From Nitrosospira lacus (GTDB lineage: Bacteria; Pseudomonadota; Gammaproteobacteria; Burkholderiales; Nitrosomonadaceae): DNA of 64,000 bases. Shown piece after piece: positions 46,912 through 55,780 of the stretch; the stretch's first letter is position 1; every line of letters starts with the position of its first letter. Below the pieces are notes generated by a model. That model saw only the letters and a list, made by a program, of their open reading frames with translations. It made no database searches and was not told where the DNA came from. The position numbers were made by a program, and so were the translations under genes. The stretch is taken from assembly GCF_000355765.4 (NCBI RefSeq), contig NZ_CP021106.3:1521137-1585136 (forward strand). The letters are read 5' to 3'.

Positions 46912-47046
46912 ATGGAATTGACCAGGGTTCTTGCGTTGTCTGCAATGATAGTAGTCGCGTCTTATGCAAATACCTGCCTGGCAACATCTACCGGGAACGA
47001 CTCTCTCTGCCAGGGGTACGGAACAGACGCCGCAAACGAGTTCTGA
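46912..47046 (+). CDS. Small secreted peptide, unknown
   Basis: A 44-codon ORF with GGAGAG nine bases before its ATG. It starts MELTRVLALSAMIVVASYA, a convincing signal peptide with a probable cut near TCLA, and leaves a mature part of about 20 residues with one or two Cys and a Gly-Tyr-Gly stretch, ending NEF. It sits in the 380-base gap between aroC and the convergent GGDEF-EAL gene. I see no other gene in that gap. No family is known to me; it may be a genuine small protein or a chance frame. Confidence 0.4.
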   Translation: MELTRVLALSAMIVVASYANTCLATSTGNDSLCQGYGTDAANEF

Positions 47047-47093
47047 TCAATACTGTCAGAGCAAATAAGACTGATATTTCAGGCTTCTCCTTC

Positions 47094-50012
47094 TCATTCC
47101 CGCAAGAAATCCTTGAAGGGCGACTCATGCGCCGGCCCCGGCGTTCCTACCCAATAACCTTGCGCATAGTCTACCTGCATTTTTTCGAGCAGCGAAAATG
47201 TTGCGGCACTCTCTACAAACTCAGCCGTTGTTTGCTTCCCAAATCCTCTGGCCACATCACATAACGCTTTTACCAGGATCTGATCATCGGGATTGTCGGC
47301 TAGATTCCGTATAAACGAACCATCGATCTTTACTACATCGATCGGGAGCTGCCGGATGTAATAAAAGGAAGAGAAACCGACGCCGAAATCGTCCAGCGTA
47401 AAACTGCAGCCGAAGGTCTTGATTGTCTCCATCAGTTTTCGTGCTGCGGGCAGGTCTTCCAAAGCCGCAGTCTCGGTTATTTCAAACATGAAGGTGGAGG
47501 GATCCGCGCCATATGCAGCGAAAGCCTCTGTCAAGGTGGACAGTAATTCGGGGTCGTGGAAGGCATGGGCGGACAAGTTTATCGAGAAACGGATATTGTG
47601 TCCCCGGTGCTGGATTTCGGCCGAGAGGGCAATGGATTTCCGCAAAACCATATGATCGATGGCATGAATAAGACCGGTTTGTTCCGCCGCGGGAATAAAA
47701 AGATGGGGGGCAAGTATTGTCCCGTCATTATCGCGCATGCGCAACAGGACCTCGTAATGATCGATGGTCTTGCTCGGAATATGCATAATAGGCTGGAAAT
47801 AAAAGAAGAACCTGTCATGCAGAAAGGAATATTCGATCTTCTCTTTCCAATATACGAGCGTGTGCATGCGCTCGCGGGTTTTCTCCTCGTTGGAAAACAA
47901 ATGCCAGCCGCCACGGCCCGCTTCCTTTGCCTGGTACATGGCGAGATCCGCTGCCGCCAGCAGATCATGAACATTGTTCCCATGCTCCGGAAAGAGGGCA
48001 ATACCGATACTGGCTGATGCTTTATGAGTTCGACCATTTACCGTCAGCTTTCCCTGGCTCATGGCCGCCAGAGCATTTTTTGCAACTTCTATGGCTCCTT
48101 CGGAAGTGGTTTGCGGTAATATCACCGCGAATTCATCCCCACCCAGCCGTCCGAGTATATCGACGCTGCGTATGCTGCCAAGCAGCATACGCGCAACCAT
48201 CTTCAATAAAGCATCGCCCGCCTGGTGTCCGCTCGTGTCGTTGATGTACTTGAACTGATCAAGGTCGAAAAAGAGAAGTGCGCCCGTATAGTTATAACGG
48301 GCAGCCAAATTGAGCATCTGCTCCAGTTCCTCCTGGAAGCGGCGCCGATTGAATAGATCCGTAAGCGGGTCATGATCGGCCAGCCACGCCAGCCTGCCTT
48401 CCGCACGCTTATGTTCCGTCATATCGAGCCCTACCGATAATATCGCCGGATCATCCGCGGCGTGCCGCGTCAGACGGGAATGCAGCCAGAGTATGTGACG
48501 TACCGAGTCATCCTTGCACAAAATATTGGCTTCATGACGCAACTGGTCTCTTCGTTCAGACCGCACTTCCGCAAGATGAGCGGACAGGTCCTGCAGATCA
48601 TTGTCGGGAGCGAGAAGTTCGATGAAGGGCTTTCCTTGCAGTTCCTGCTCCGTATACTGAATAAGCATCTCGCCATGGGCATTGAGCATCATGATTTTGC
48701 CATTGGCGTTTTGTGTCAATACAATAACCTGCGCAATATCGAGCAGGTTTGTAATGAAATCCCTTTCCTTGCTCAACTCATCCATTTTCCCCGCTAATAT
48801 CCGCGTCCGGTCTGCGACCTGATCTTCAAGCTTCTCGAGTTGATAAGACAGGGCAACCGCTGTTTCATCGAGCGTGTCAATTTCATCCTTTAGCCATCGT
48901 TTCTGGCTGGCGGAATGCAGTGACGAGCGGAATTTTTCAAAATTACTGTGGGCCAGGAGCGGTAAGGCAAAGACAATGTGCTTGAATCGCGACAGCGGCT
49001 TTGTAAGGATTACAAACAAGAGTATTACGGAAAGCAGAAGTCCCACCAAGCCTGTCATTGCATTTTGCCACGTCAAACTGTTGATGACGTCAATGGTGGA
49101 AGTGATATCGGTGATAACGATCAACGCTTTGCCGGCTGGATTTCCTCTCCCCAGCGAAAGCAGTCTTATTTGCTGGTGACGGCCGCCCAAGGAAACCTGT
49201 ATACCATTTTCAAGGTTATTAAAATCGGGGTATCGTTCGGCGGCTTCGAGGAGAATTGCGAGGCTTTTTTCTTTGCTGGTAAGCGCGGCAATCCGCACGC
49301 CCCAGTTTGGAATTCTCATACCATTATTTTTAGGCGCGTTGTCCTGTTCCTTGATAAACAAGCCAATATCGGCGCCTGATATATTTTTGAACCCCAGGAC
49401 GGCATCGACCAGAGAGATGCCGATGACGACCACGCCAACGCTTATTCCCTCAACCAGCAAGGGGGCCACAACAAACTGCATGCAGCTTTCTACACAACTT
49501 AAAGGACTGATGGGCTGTTCTTGGGCATTAACTTCGCGAACCCAATTCAGCATCGCTTCGTTTCCGTGCATCTCGGATTCAGGGTTGCCCCAGTTTGCCA
49601 GCAACTGATTCGACTTATTATAGAAACGTACCAGCTCAATGCCCTTGTTGAGTTGAAGGGGAGTCCAGTAAAGCTCAAACGTTTTCGCAATATCCTCACC
49701 GTTGCTCCCGAGCAGGGCGGTGCTCATGCCCTCCAGGGAAGGGATCATTTCAGCCCATTGATGTAAATCCTGCGAGATTTCCTTTATCAAGCCTTCGACT
49801 TCGCTGGCATAACGCTGATGCTGCACATCCCTTTCGCGTTCAAAGTTGTCTATCAGGCGAAGGTAAGTAATCGCACTGAACGATGCTACGATGGCGAACA
49901 GTATCAGGCTGCTCAACAACAAGACTTTCCATTTCAGGCCCAGAAATCTTTGGGATCCGGAGCTTGCGGTACCGTCACGCCGTACCGCGCCTTTATGGAG
50001 ATTCTGTTGCAT
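47094..50012 (-). CDS. Membrane sensor with PAS, GGDEF and EAL domains (c-di-GMP turnover)
   Basis: A 972-residue receptor. One helix at about 28-50, a periplasmic sensor region to about 305 and a second helix at about 310-335 are followed by a coiled linker, a PAS domain (about 415-530, FITNLLDIAQVIVLTQ), GGDEF (RLGGDEFAVIL) and EAL. The RSVD five residues before GGDEF is an intact inhibitory site. EAL catalytic residues are kept: YEVLLR, INLSAHAF, FEITETA, LDDFGVGFSS, VVKIDGSFI, AEFVES, QGYWVG. It could thus both make and break c-di-GMP. The start at ATG 50012 follows the porin stop by 13 bases; an in-frame TTG at 50045 is less likely. It belongs to a three-gene operon. Confidence 0.9.
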   Translation of the reverse strand: MQQNLHKGAVRRDGTASSGSQRFLGLKWKVLLLSSLILFAIVASFSAITYLRLIDNFERERDVQHQRYASEVEGLIKEISQDLHQWAEMIPSLEGMSTALLGSNGEDIAKTFELYWTPLQLNKGIELVRFYNKSNQLLANWGNPESEMHGNEAMLNWVREVNAQEQPISPLSCVESCMQFVVAPLLVEGISVGVVVIGISLVDAVLGFKNISGADIGLFIKEQDNAPKNNGMRIPNWGVRIAALTSKEKSLAILLEAAERYPDFNNLENGIQVSLGGRHQQIRLLSLGRGNPAGKALIVITDITSTIDVINSLTWQNAMTGLVGLLLSVILLFVILTKPLSRFKHIVFALPLLAHSNFEKFRSSLHSASQKRWLKDEIDTLDETAVALSYQLEKLEDQVADRTRILAGKMDELSKERDFITNLLDIAQVIVLTQNANGKIMMLNAHGEMLIQYTEQELQGKPFIELLAPDNDLQDLSAHLAEVRSERRDQLRHEANILCKDDSVRHILWLHSRLTRHAADDPAILSVGLDMTEHKRAEGRLAWLADHDPLTDLFNRRRFQEELEQMLNLAARYNYTGALLFFDLDQFKYINDTSGHQAGDALLKMVARMLLGSIRSVDILGRLGGDEFAVILPQTTSEGAIEVAKNALAAMSQGKLTVNGRTHKASASIGIALFPEHGNNVHDLLAAADLAMYQAKEAGRGGWHLFSNEEKTRERMHTLVYWKEKIEYSFLHDRFFFYFQPIMHIPSKTIDHYEVLLRMRDNDGTILAPHLFIPAAEQTGLIHAIDHMVLRKSIALSAEIQHRGHNIRFSINLSAHAFHDPELLSTLTEAFAAYGADPSTFMFEITETAALEDLPAARKLMETIKTFGCSFTLDDFGVGFSSFYYIRQLPIDVVKIDGSFIRNLADNPDDQILVKALCDVARGFGKQTTAEFVESAATFSLLEKMQVDYAQGYWVGTPGPAHESPFKDFLRE

Positions 50013-50025
50013 GAATATGCTGTCC

Positions 50026-51324
50026 CTAGAACCGATAGGAGCCAAGGATTGAAAACAGATCCCAGTGCTGAGACAAGTTGCCAGTATTTGGATTATCCAG
50101 GGTCGAGAGCCACGCGGTGCCGTTTACGCGGTGATATTCCGCGCGCAGCATGAATTCGGGCGTGATGTTCCAACGGAGGCCGACGGTTATATCCTTGGCA
50201 AAGCGGGTATGGGCGAGGCCGGCTCTGCCAGGCTGGGCAGCCGCCCATTTTTTTCCATGAGGATCGTCTTTGTCCGTAAGCAGAACATCGTAACGAACAA
50301 TGCCTTCCCACTCGGGAGTAAAGCGGTAGGCACCTTGAAAATAATAGCTCTCGCCGTAGAAATCCAGGTTGGGCATGACGCCAAAATTGTTGTACTGAAG
50401 GCGGCGGAGCGCATATTCTGAAGTGAGGCTCCAGCGTTCGGCATTATATTGTGCGGAAAAGATCAACGGGATAAAGTGAATCGAGCCTCCCTGAAGCACA
50501 TCACTCGCGCCAGGAATGTAACGGATGTTCAACTGTGATGCGCTGACCGCAAAGCGGATACGCCCGCCGTCAAGGTCATAGTTAACGCGGCCAGTATAGG
50601 AGATTTCCGGCGCCAAATGACCCGGAAATTGTCCCCCGAACACGGCCGCCTCGGCTTCGGCACCTCGAACCAGTGGACGCACCACGCCTGCCTGAAAGGA
50701 GATATCCCCCAAATCGGAACGGTACTCCCCGTACAAATGGACGCCATCGGCGGCGAGCGCGAGCTTGCGGGTACGGTCGAAGTAGATGGATTGGGGTAGC
50801 AGAATGCTCGGCCGCGTGAAAGGAACGTCGCGCGTGTCGTTGTAGAAGCCCAGGGGAGTTTTCATTCTGCCGAGCCGTATTCCAAGTTGGCTGCTCTCCC
50901 CGGAGAAATACCTGTAGTCCATGAATCCAAAATCGAGACGGACATTGCCCGGGCTACCTTCGCCAGCGGTGCGCGACAGCATTTGGGCCGAAAATTGCAA
51001 CCTGGTCAGAGGCCGCATCGAAGCGTTCAACCCCAATTCCCTGAAGTCGAAGCTGCCGCTATCGGAACTGCTCTTGCCAAAAAAGTTGTTATTACCCGAA
51101 CTCATCAGCCAGGATTGGCTCGCGAAGCCATGAATTTGCAAGTTGTGAGGTAATGGCGGCAGCTTTGGCAGCGTAGGCAGCGACGGAAATTTTGGCAGCT
51201 TTGGCAGGTTGTCAGCTTGTGCAGAAAAACTCCACAGGAGTGCCGGCAGGGCAATCGTAGCGATGACCCATCGGAAACGCTCACGCGAACCGCTATTTGA
51301 TCTCAAGTACATTGACTCTGCCAT
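50026..51324 (-). CDS. Outer-membrane porin-like protein with a proline-rich N-terminus
   Basis: A 432-residue protein with a signal peptide (to about residue 38, SFSAQA) then a repeated LPKLP/FPSLPTLPKLPPLP stretch and a beta-barrel that begins QIHGFASQSWL and ends in Phe (LFSILGSYRF). Alternating aromatic strands with acidic turns fit a 16-strand porin. I cannot name the substrate. Its start region overlaps the end of the upstream PstS-like gene by 32 bases and its stop is 13 bases before the GGDEF-EAL start, so the three are co-transcribed. The proline-rich stretch may cross the periplasm or bind peptidoglycan. Confidence 0.82.
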   Translation of the reverse strand: MAESMYLRSNSGSRERFRWVIATIALPALLWSFSAQADNLPKLPKFPSLPTLPKLPPLPHNLQIHGFASQSWLMSSGNNNFFGKSSSDSGSFDFRELGLNASMRPLTRLQFSAQMLSRTAGEGSPGNVRLDFGFMDYRYFSGESSQLGIRLGRMKTPLGFYNDTRDVPFTRPSILLPQSIYFDRTRKLALAADGVHLYGEYRSDLGDISFQAGVVRPLVRGAEAEAAVFGGQFPGHLAPEISYTGRVNYDLDGGRIRFAVSASQLNIRYIPGASDVLQGGSIHFIPLIFSAQYNAERWSLTSEYALRRLQYNNFGVMPNLDFYGESYYFQGAYRFTPEWEGIVRYDVLLTDKDDPHGKKWAAAQPGRAGLAHTRFAKDITVGLRWNITPEFMLRAEYHRVNGTAWLSTLDNPNTGNLSQHWDLFSILGSYRF

Positions 51325-51742
51325 CCGTCTTGGATTTGATTAAATAGCCGATTGCTCCGGGCGTGCTGGCAACCCTGGCAAGCATTTCGTCCGTGGACAT
51401 TACGGTATCGGGCGCCTGGCCCGTACCGGAAAATACCAGCCGATCCCACGCGGAGCGCAACTGGTACGGGAAGACATTCAGTTTTTCCTTCGAGAAGGCG
51501 GCATGCAGGGGCGCATCGTCAGGCATCACAAATACTTTGATTGCTGTGCCGTCAGGCCAGGTATGCAGGCGCATGCCGAAGATGGCGCGGAGAGAACTTT
51601 TGGACAGTGTCTTCTCATTCACGCTCGGATGGGTCACAATTTCATAGGGTTCCCCTGCCCAAGCCATGTTCATGGCGGGGTTCATGCCGAGCAACAGGCA
51701 TAGCAGTAGAATGAAGCGGCCAGTGTTTATTCTAGTTATCAC
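51293..51742 (-). CDS. Small PstS-like periplasmic binding protein
   Basis: A 149-residue protein with a signal peptide (ending MNMAWA) and a single-lobe version of the phosphate-binding-protein fold: EIVTHPSVNEKTLSKSSLRAIFGMRLHTWPDGTAIKVFVMPDD, then LRSAWDRLVFSG, and GAIGYLIKSK near the end. Full-length PstS proteins have about 320 residues, so this is a short relative that may bind an anion or serve as a sensor partner. It starts at GTG 51742 and is first in an operon with a porin and a c-di-GMP receptor. Its ligand is unknown. Confidence 0.82.
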   Translation of the reverse strand: MITRINTGRFILLLCLLLGMNPAMNMAWAGEPYEIVTHPSVNEKTLSKSSLRAIFGMRLHTWPDGTAIKVFVMPDDAPLHAAFSKEKLNVFPYQLRSAWDRLVFSGTGQAPDTVMSTDEMLARVASTPGAIGYLIKSKTDGRVNVLEIK

Positions 51743-51963
51743 GGGTGTTATATGATTTATTCGTTCGCGCTATCCACTAGGGCCTATTTGGGATCAAGAT
51801 CATCAGAAATAGAAATTGAAACAGAACAGACAGACAGCAAACCGGGGATGCGCTTTGAGCGCACCCGCATTTGCAATACTGCCGACTCCTTATCGTTCAG
51901 CCTTTACCGGGCACATTTGATAACAATGCCACGGATAAAACTGCAGAAATCTTTTAAGATCTA

Positions 51964-52758
51964 TCACTCGACTGCTTCCAGCAAAGGTTCAGCAGCGGGT
52001 ATGAAACTTTGCGTGGACTTGCCGGATATTGGCCTGACCCGGCCGTAGTCGGTAACCAGCTCCCAAAACTGGTGGTGGTTTTTGTGCATTTTGTCCAGCA
52101 TTTTGATTAGATCGACATGATAGGGTCCGCGTTGGCCATGGTGTTCGATAATCGGTCCCACCGGATCGAGCTGAAGTCCGTAGAGGCTCAGCAGTCTATT
52201 CAATGAAGGCTCCATTACAGATAACCAGTGAGTGATATTATTTTCAGCCGACATGCGTATGATGCCGACAGCAAGCGCCAGTAGTGGGTGAGGGAAGCGC
52301 CGCTTGTTCACCGGGTTCCATTTTTCAATGTCAGCTCCTTGCTGAAGCGCACGCAGGGGTTCATCGCTGCGCCGGGCGAAGCGGCGTATAACGACCAGAC
52401 GCGATATCTCACCGGTATGCCGCCGCGGTACTTTACTCATGTCAATAAGGGCAGGATCAAGCCGGGTGTGCTGTTCGGTTGGAAGCAGTTTCTTCGGGTC
52501 CAGTTGATCGGGAAGTATCAGGCGCGCGGTTCCGACAAATTCGCCAGACGGACGATGCCGTAGAAGTATATGGGATGAATGACGGTCGTAGTCGTCACTT
52601 TCCATCTCTGTGGGATACTTCGATGCTTCGAACCCCGGGGCGCGCTGCTCGATGCAATACACCTGGTAGCGCAGCTGAAATGCGCGACGCAACAATTCCG
52701 GAGAGGATGCGTCAATCACTTCAAAGTATTCGTTAAAAGCGGCAACGATATCATTCAT
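51964..52758 (-). CDS. PEP-CTERM/exosortase-associated acyltransferase (autoinducer synthase-like)
   Basis: A 264-residue GNAT-fold protein of the exosortase-system acyltransferase family, related to N-acyl amino acid and acyl-homoserine lactone synthases. Seen are LRRAFQLRYQVYCIEQRAPGFE, SSHILLRHRPSGEFVGTARLILP and EISRLVVIRRFARR, the acyl/acyl-carrier binding core, and GPIIEHHGQRGPYHVDL near the end. It should make an acylated small molecule. No PEP-CTERM protein or exosortase is in the window. A long intergenic region upstream contains a lux-box-like palindrome at 53060-53079. Confidence 0.85.
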   Translation of the reverse strand: MNDIVAAFNEYFEVIDASSPELLRRAFQLRYQVYCIEQRAPGFEASKYPTEMESDDYDRHSSHILLRHRPSGEFVGTARLILPDQLDPKKLLPTEQHTRLDPALIDMSKVPRRHTGEISRLVVIRRFARRSDEPLRALQQGADIEKWNPVNKRRFPHPLLALAVGIIRMSAENNITHWLSVMEPSLNRLLSLYGLQLDPVGPIIEHHGQRGPYHVDLIKMLDKMHKNHHQFWELVTDYGRVRPISGKSTQSFIPAAEPLLEAVE

Positions 52759-53385
52759 TGGAGAAACTCCAGTAGTTGTGAGAGTAATCTGCTGGCTTGA
52801 ATATCACTCTTGCATCGCTTCCGTGGAGAGATTTGCCCACCGTGTCAACAGAAATCGGGATTCACGGTGAGGTTGGGTCGCAAGCCAGGAACCCCTTCCC
52901 TTGTATTACGGCGCTGTTCACATAAAATGGAATTGAATCCATTTTTTTGCTTTCTACACGGCACATCATACGAAGTTAATCCCTGTGCCATTATGACGAA
53001 TAAGGGGGTAATGACCTGCATCCAAAACGTTATGAGACAACGGATTGAAAACTGTGGATAGCTGTAAGATTTTACAGCTGGAAAATACCAAAATCGGCGG
53101 CATCCGGTAACCGTGGCTAATTCACGCGAAAACGGGTGTCATTTCAGCTGTGGAAATTACGCAAAACGTTACGAGGTTGATTATATTCCGCCGCTGTCCA
53201 TCGGGGCCTGCCATTCGTTATCAGCGGCACAGCCTTGAGGTTGCTCAACCTTTTCTTCGATACCGTGTACAGCCTGCTATAATTCCGAAGCCAAACGGTA
53301 TGGTATCCACCTGAACCACGGAACAACCGTGCAGTTTCCGCACATACGATACCCTTGCGCTTTAACGGGAAGCGTGTTTATATCA
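52759..53385. other. Long intergenic region with several repeats and hairpins
   Basis: A 627-base gap between the acyltransferase and tRNA-Leu with no convincing gene. It holds an AT-rich hairpin with a T-run (52924-52948: AAAATGGA and TCCATTTT around ATTGAA), a lux-box-like palindrome (53060-53079), a direct repeat CAAAACGTTAYGAG (53023-53036 and 53162-53175), and AGGTTG/CAACCT arms at 53238-53251. This density of elements suggests a complex control region for the acyltransferase. Confidence 0.5.
53060..53079. promoter_or_regulatory. lux-box-like palindrome
   Basis: AGCTGTAAGATTTTACAGCT has perfect 8-bp arms around four bases. It agrees with the classical Vibrio fischeri lux box, ACCTGTAGGATCGTACAGGT, at 15 of 20 positions, including CTGTA and TACAG. 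The box lies about 300 bases upstream of the acyltransferase start. It could alternatively be a plain hairpin. Confidence 0.45.
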
Positions 53386-53472
53386 TGGTGCCCAGAAGAG
53401 GACTCGAACCTCCACAGTGTTGCCACCGCTAGGACCTGAACCTAGTGCGTCTACCAATTCCGCCATCTGGGC
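53386..53472 (-). tRNA. tRNA-Leu (anticodon CAG)
   Basis: On the minus strand it reads GCCCAGATGGCGGAATTGGT… through CTAGG-TTCAGGT-CCTAG (anticodon loop, CAG), a class II variable arm, the GGTTCGAGTCC T-arm and TCTGGGC-ACCA. Acceptor arms GCCCAGA and TCTGGGC pair fully, and the CCA end is encoded. Size is 87 bases, normal for leucine tRNA. Confidence 0.95.
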
Positions 53473-53524
53473 AATGCCTGCTTTCTGTCTCGATAGGGGA
53501 CAGAGGCGCGGGATAGAGGCGCCA

Positions 53525-53552
53525 ATTCTATAGGAAATCATTGCTTTGTCAA
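53525..53552 (-). promoter_or_regulatory. Promoter of tRNA-Leu overlapping the rnr start
   Basis: On the minus strand TTGACA (53547-53552) and TAGAAT (53525-53530) stand 16 bases apart. A GC-rich stretch (GGCGCC) follows the -10 box, as in stringently controlled stable-RNA promoters. The -35 box overlaps the first codons of rnr. Confidence 0.7.
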
Positions 53553-55732
53553 TCAAGAAGAAACGCGACCTCCGCAGTCTGGATCCTCATCTTGAACGTG
53601 AGAAACAACGTTACGGCCACGCGCTGCCAAGCAGGGAGTTCATGCTGCAAATCCTGGAAGAGCAAGGTGTGCCCGTGAATGAAACAGCGTTGCAGGGCCT
53701 GCTTGAAATCACCCAAGAAGAAAATGAAATTTTCAGCCGCCGTATTTCCGCAATGGTGCGCGAAGGTCAAATCATGCGTAACCGCAAGGGCGATATCTGC
53801 GTGGTGGAGAAGCTCGATCTTATCAAGGGAAGGATACAGGGGCATCCGGATGGGTTCGGATTCCTGGTGCCCGACGATGGCAGTCCGGATTTGTTTTTGA
53901 GTGCCAAGGAAATGCACAAGGCGCTGCATGGCGACCGGGTGATGGTGCGCGAGATTGGCGTGGATCGGCGCGGGCGCAGGGAAGGGGCCATTGTGGAAGT
54001 ACTTGAGCGCGCCGTCACGCAGCTCGTGGGAAGGTTGCACGCCGATCATGGAATACTGTTTGTAGAGGCGGAGAACAGGCGCATCAGCCAGGACATCCTG
54101 ATACCGAGGGAAGAATCCATGGATGCCGGGGCTGGCCAGGTAGTGATGGTGGAGATCATCCAGCAGCCGAGCAAGCATGCGCAACCCATTGGCCGCATCG
54201 TCGAGATTCTGGGTGAGTACACCGCGCCGGGAATGGAAATTGAAATTGCCCTGCGCAAGCATGACCTGCCTTATCTGTTTCCACCGGATGTGGAAAAGCT
54301 TTCCAGCAGATTTCCGGAGAAGGTGCTAACAGAAGAGTTGGGGGAACGAGAGGATATCCGTCACCTGCCGCTGGTGACCATAGACGGCGAAACGGCGCGG
54401 GATTTTGATGACGCGGTGTATTGTGAGCGTGAAGGGAAGGGTTTCAAGTTATATGTTGCCATCGCCGATGTCAGTCACTACGTGCGTCCACATGATGCAC
54501 TGGATCGGGAAGCGCTTAACCGCGGTAACTCGGTTTATTTTCCGAGACGTGTGATCCCGATGCTGCCGGAAGTCCTTTCCAATGGTTTATGCTCGCTCAA
54601 CCCGCAAGTGGAACGCTTATGCATGGTGTGCGAGATGTCGCTGGATGCCGCGGGCGATTTTGGCGGCTACCGGTTTTATCCTGCGGTAATGTATTCCCAC
54701 GCCCGGTTGACCTATACCAAGGTAGCAGGGATGCTGGACAATCCCAAGGGGGAGGACTCAAAGCAATATCAAGAGCTTTTGCCGCATATTCAGCTGCTCT
54801 ACAAATTGTTCAAGGTTCTGCTGAAAGCAAGGAAGAAACGCGGAGCGATCGATTTCGAAACCATTGAAACGCAGATGATATTCAACGCTCAAGGCAAAAT
54901 TGAGCGTATCCTCCCGATAAAGCGGAATGATGCCCACCGCTTGATCGAAGAATGCATGCTGGCGGCCAACGTATGCGCATCGGATTTTCTGCAAAAGCAC
55001 AAACAACCCACGGTTTATCGTATCCATGAGGGCCCTACGCCGGAAAAGCTCGTTGCCCTGCGTGATTTCCTCAAGGAATTCGGCGTCCAGCTGAGTGGCG
55101 GCGATGCGCCCAGTGCCAAGGACTACGCCAGGACGCTGACCAGGATAAAGGATAGGCCTGACGCGCAACTGTTGCAGACCGTCATGTTGCGATCCTTGCG
55201 TCAGGCGGTCTACAGTCCCGATAACGTGGGTCATTTCGGACTTGCTTACGAGTCGTATACCCATTTCACATCCCCCATCAGGCGTTACCCCGATTTGCTG
55301 GTGCATCGTGCCATCAAGGCGGTGCTGAGCGGGACCGTGTACTCTCCTGGCGACTGGCACGAACTGGGCATGCACTGCTCCCAGACGGAGCGCCGCGCGG
55401 ATGACGCAACGCGCGATGTGGAGACATGGCTCAAGTGCTATTACATGCAGGACAGAATCGGCGAATGTTTCGAGGGGGTCATCAGCGGTGTAACGGGTTT
55501 CGGCCTGTTTGTGGCGCTGGACGGTATTTATGTGGAAGGGCTGGTGCATATTTCCGAGTTGCCCAGCGATTATTTTCATTTTGACGCCGCCAAGCACATG
55601 TTGCTGGGTGAGCGCAGCGGTAAGCGCTACCGTCTTGGTGACCGGCTCAGGATCAGGCTTGTGCGGGTGGATCTGGAGTCAAGCAAAATCGATTTTGTAC
55701 TGGCTGGAGAGGGTGCCAGGGATTCCAGCTAA
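53546..55732 (+). CDS. rnr: Ribonuclease R
   Basis: A 728-residue 3'-5' exoribonuclease that degrades structured RNA. The order is N-terminal helix-turn-helix region (MLQILEEQGVPVNETALQGLLEI), two cold-shock/OB domains (GRIQGHPDGFGFLVPDDGSPDLFLS), the RNB catalytic domain with its Asp cluster (ITIDGETARDFDDAVYCE-type stretch, then FTSPIRRYPDLLVHRAIK) and a C-terminal S1 domain (FEGVISGVTGFGLFVALDGIYVEGLVHISEL). Translation appears to start at TTG 53546, as no in-frame ATG occurs before residue 33. rlmB follows 48 bases later, as in E. coli. Confidence 0.94.
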   Translation: MSIKKKRDLRSLDPHLEREKQRYGHALPSREFMLQILEEQGVPVNETALQGLLEITQEENEIFSRRISAMVREGQIMRNRKGDICVVEKLDLIKGRIQGHPDGFGFLVPDDGSPDLFLSAKEMHKALHGDRVMVREIGVDRRGRREGAIVEVLERAVTQLVGRLHADHGILFVEAENRRISQDILIPREESMDAGAGQVVMVEIIQQPSKHAQPIGRIVEILGEYTAPGMEIEIALRKHDLPYLFPPDVEKLSSRFPEKVLTEELGEREDIRHLPLVTIDGETARDFDDAVYCEREGKGFKLYVAIADVSHYVRPHDALDREALNRGNSVYFPRRVIPMLPEVLSNGLCSLNPQVERLCMVCEMSLDAAGDFGGYRFYPAVMYSHARLTYTKVAGMLDNPKGEDSKQYQELLPHIQLLYKLFKVLLKARKKRGAIDFETIETQMIFNAQGKIERILPIKRNDAHRLIEECMLAANVCASDFLQKHKQPTVYRIHEGPTPEKLVALRDFLKEFGVQLSGGDAPSAKDYARTLTRIKDRPDAQLLQTVMLRSLRQAVYSPDNVGHFGLAYESYTHFTSPIRRYPDLLVHRAIKAVLSGTVYSPGDWHELGMHCSQTERRADDATRDVETWLKCYYMQDRIGECFEGVISGVTGFGLFVALDGIYVEGLVHISELPSDYFHFDAAKHMLLGERSGKRYRLGDRLRIRLVRVDLESSKIDFVLAGEGARDSS

Positions 55733-55780
55733 ATCCGTCAGGCCATCCTCCTCGTCCCACCTGAAATACGTATTGAGAGA

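Noticed and set aside
52810-53061. 83-codon frame in the acyltransferase upstream region
   Set aside because: Cys/Arg-rich low-quality peptide that crosses hairpins and repeats; no coding signs.
54758-55597. 279-codon frame opposite rnr
   Set aside because: Shadow of the RNase R catalytic and S1 domains.
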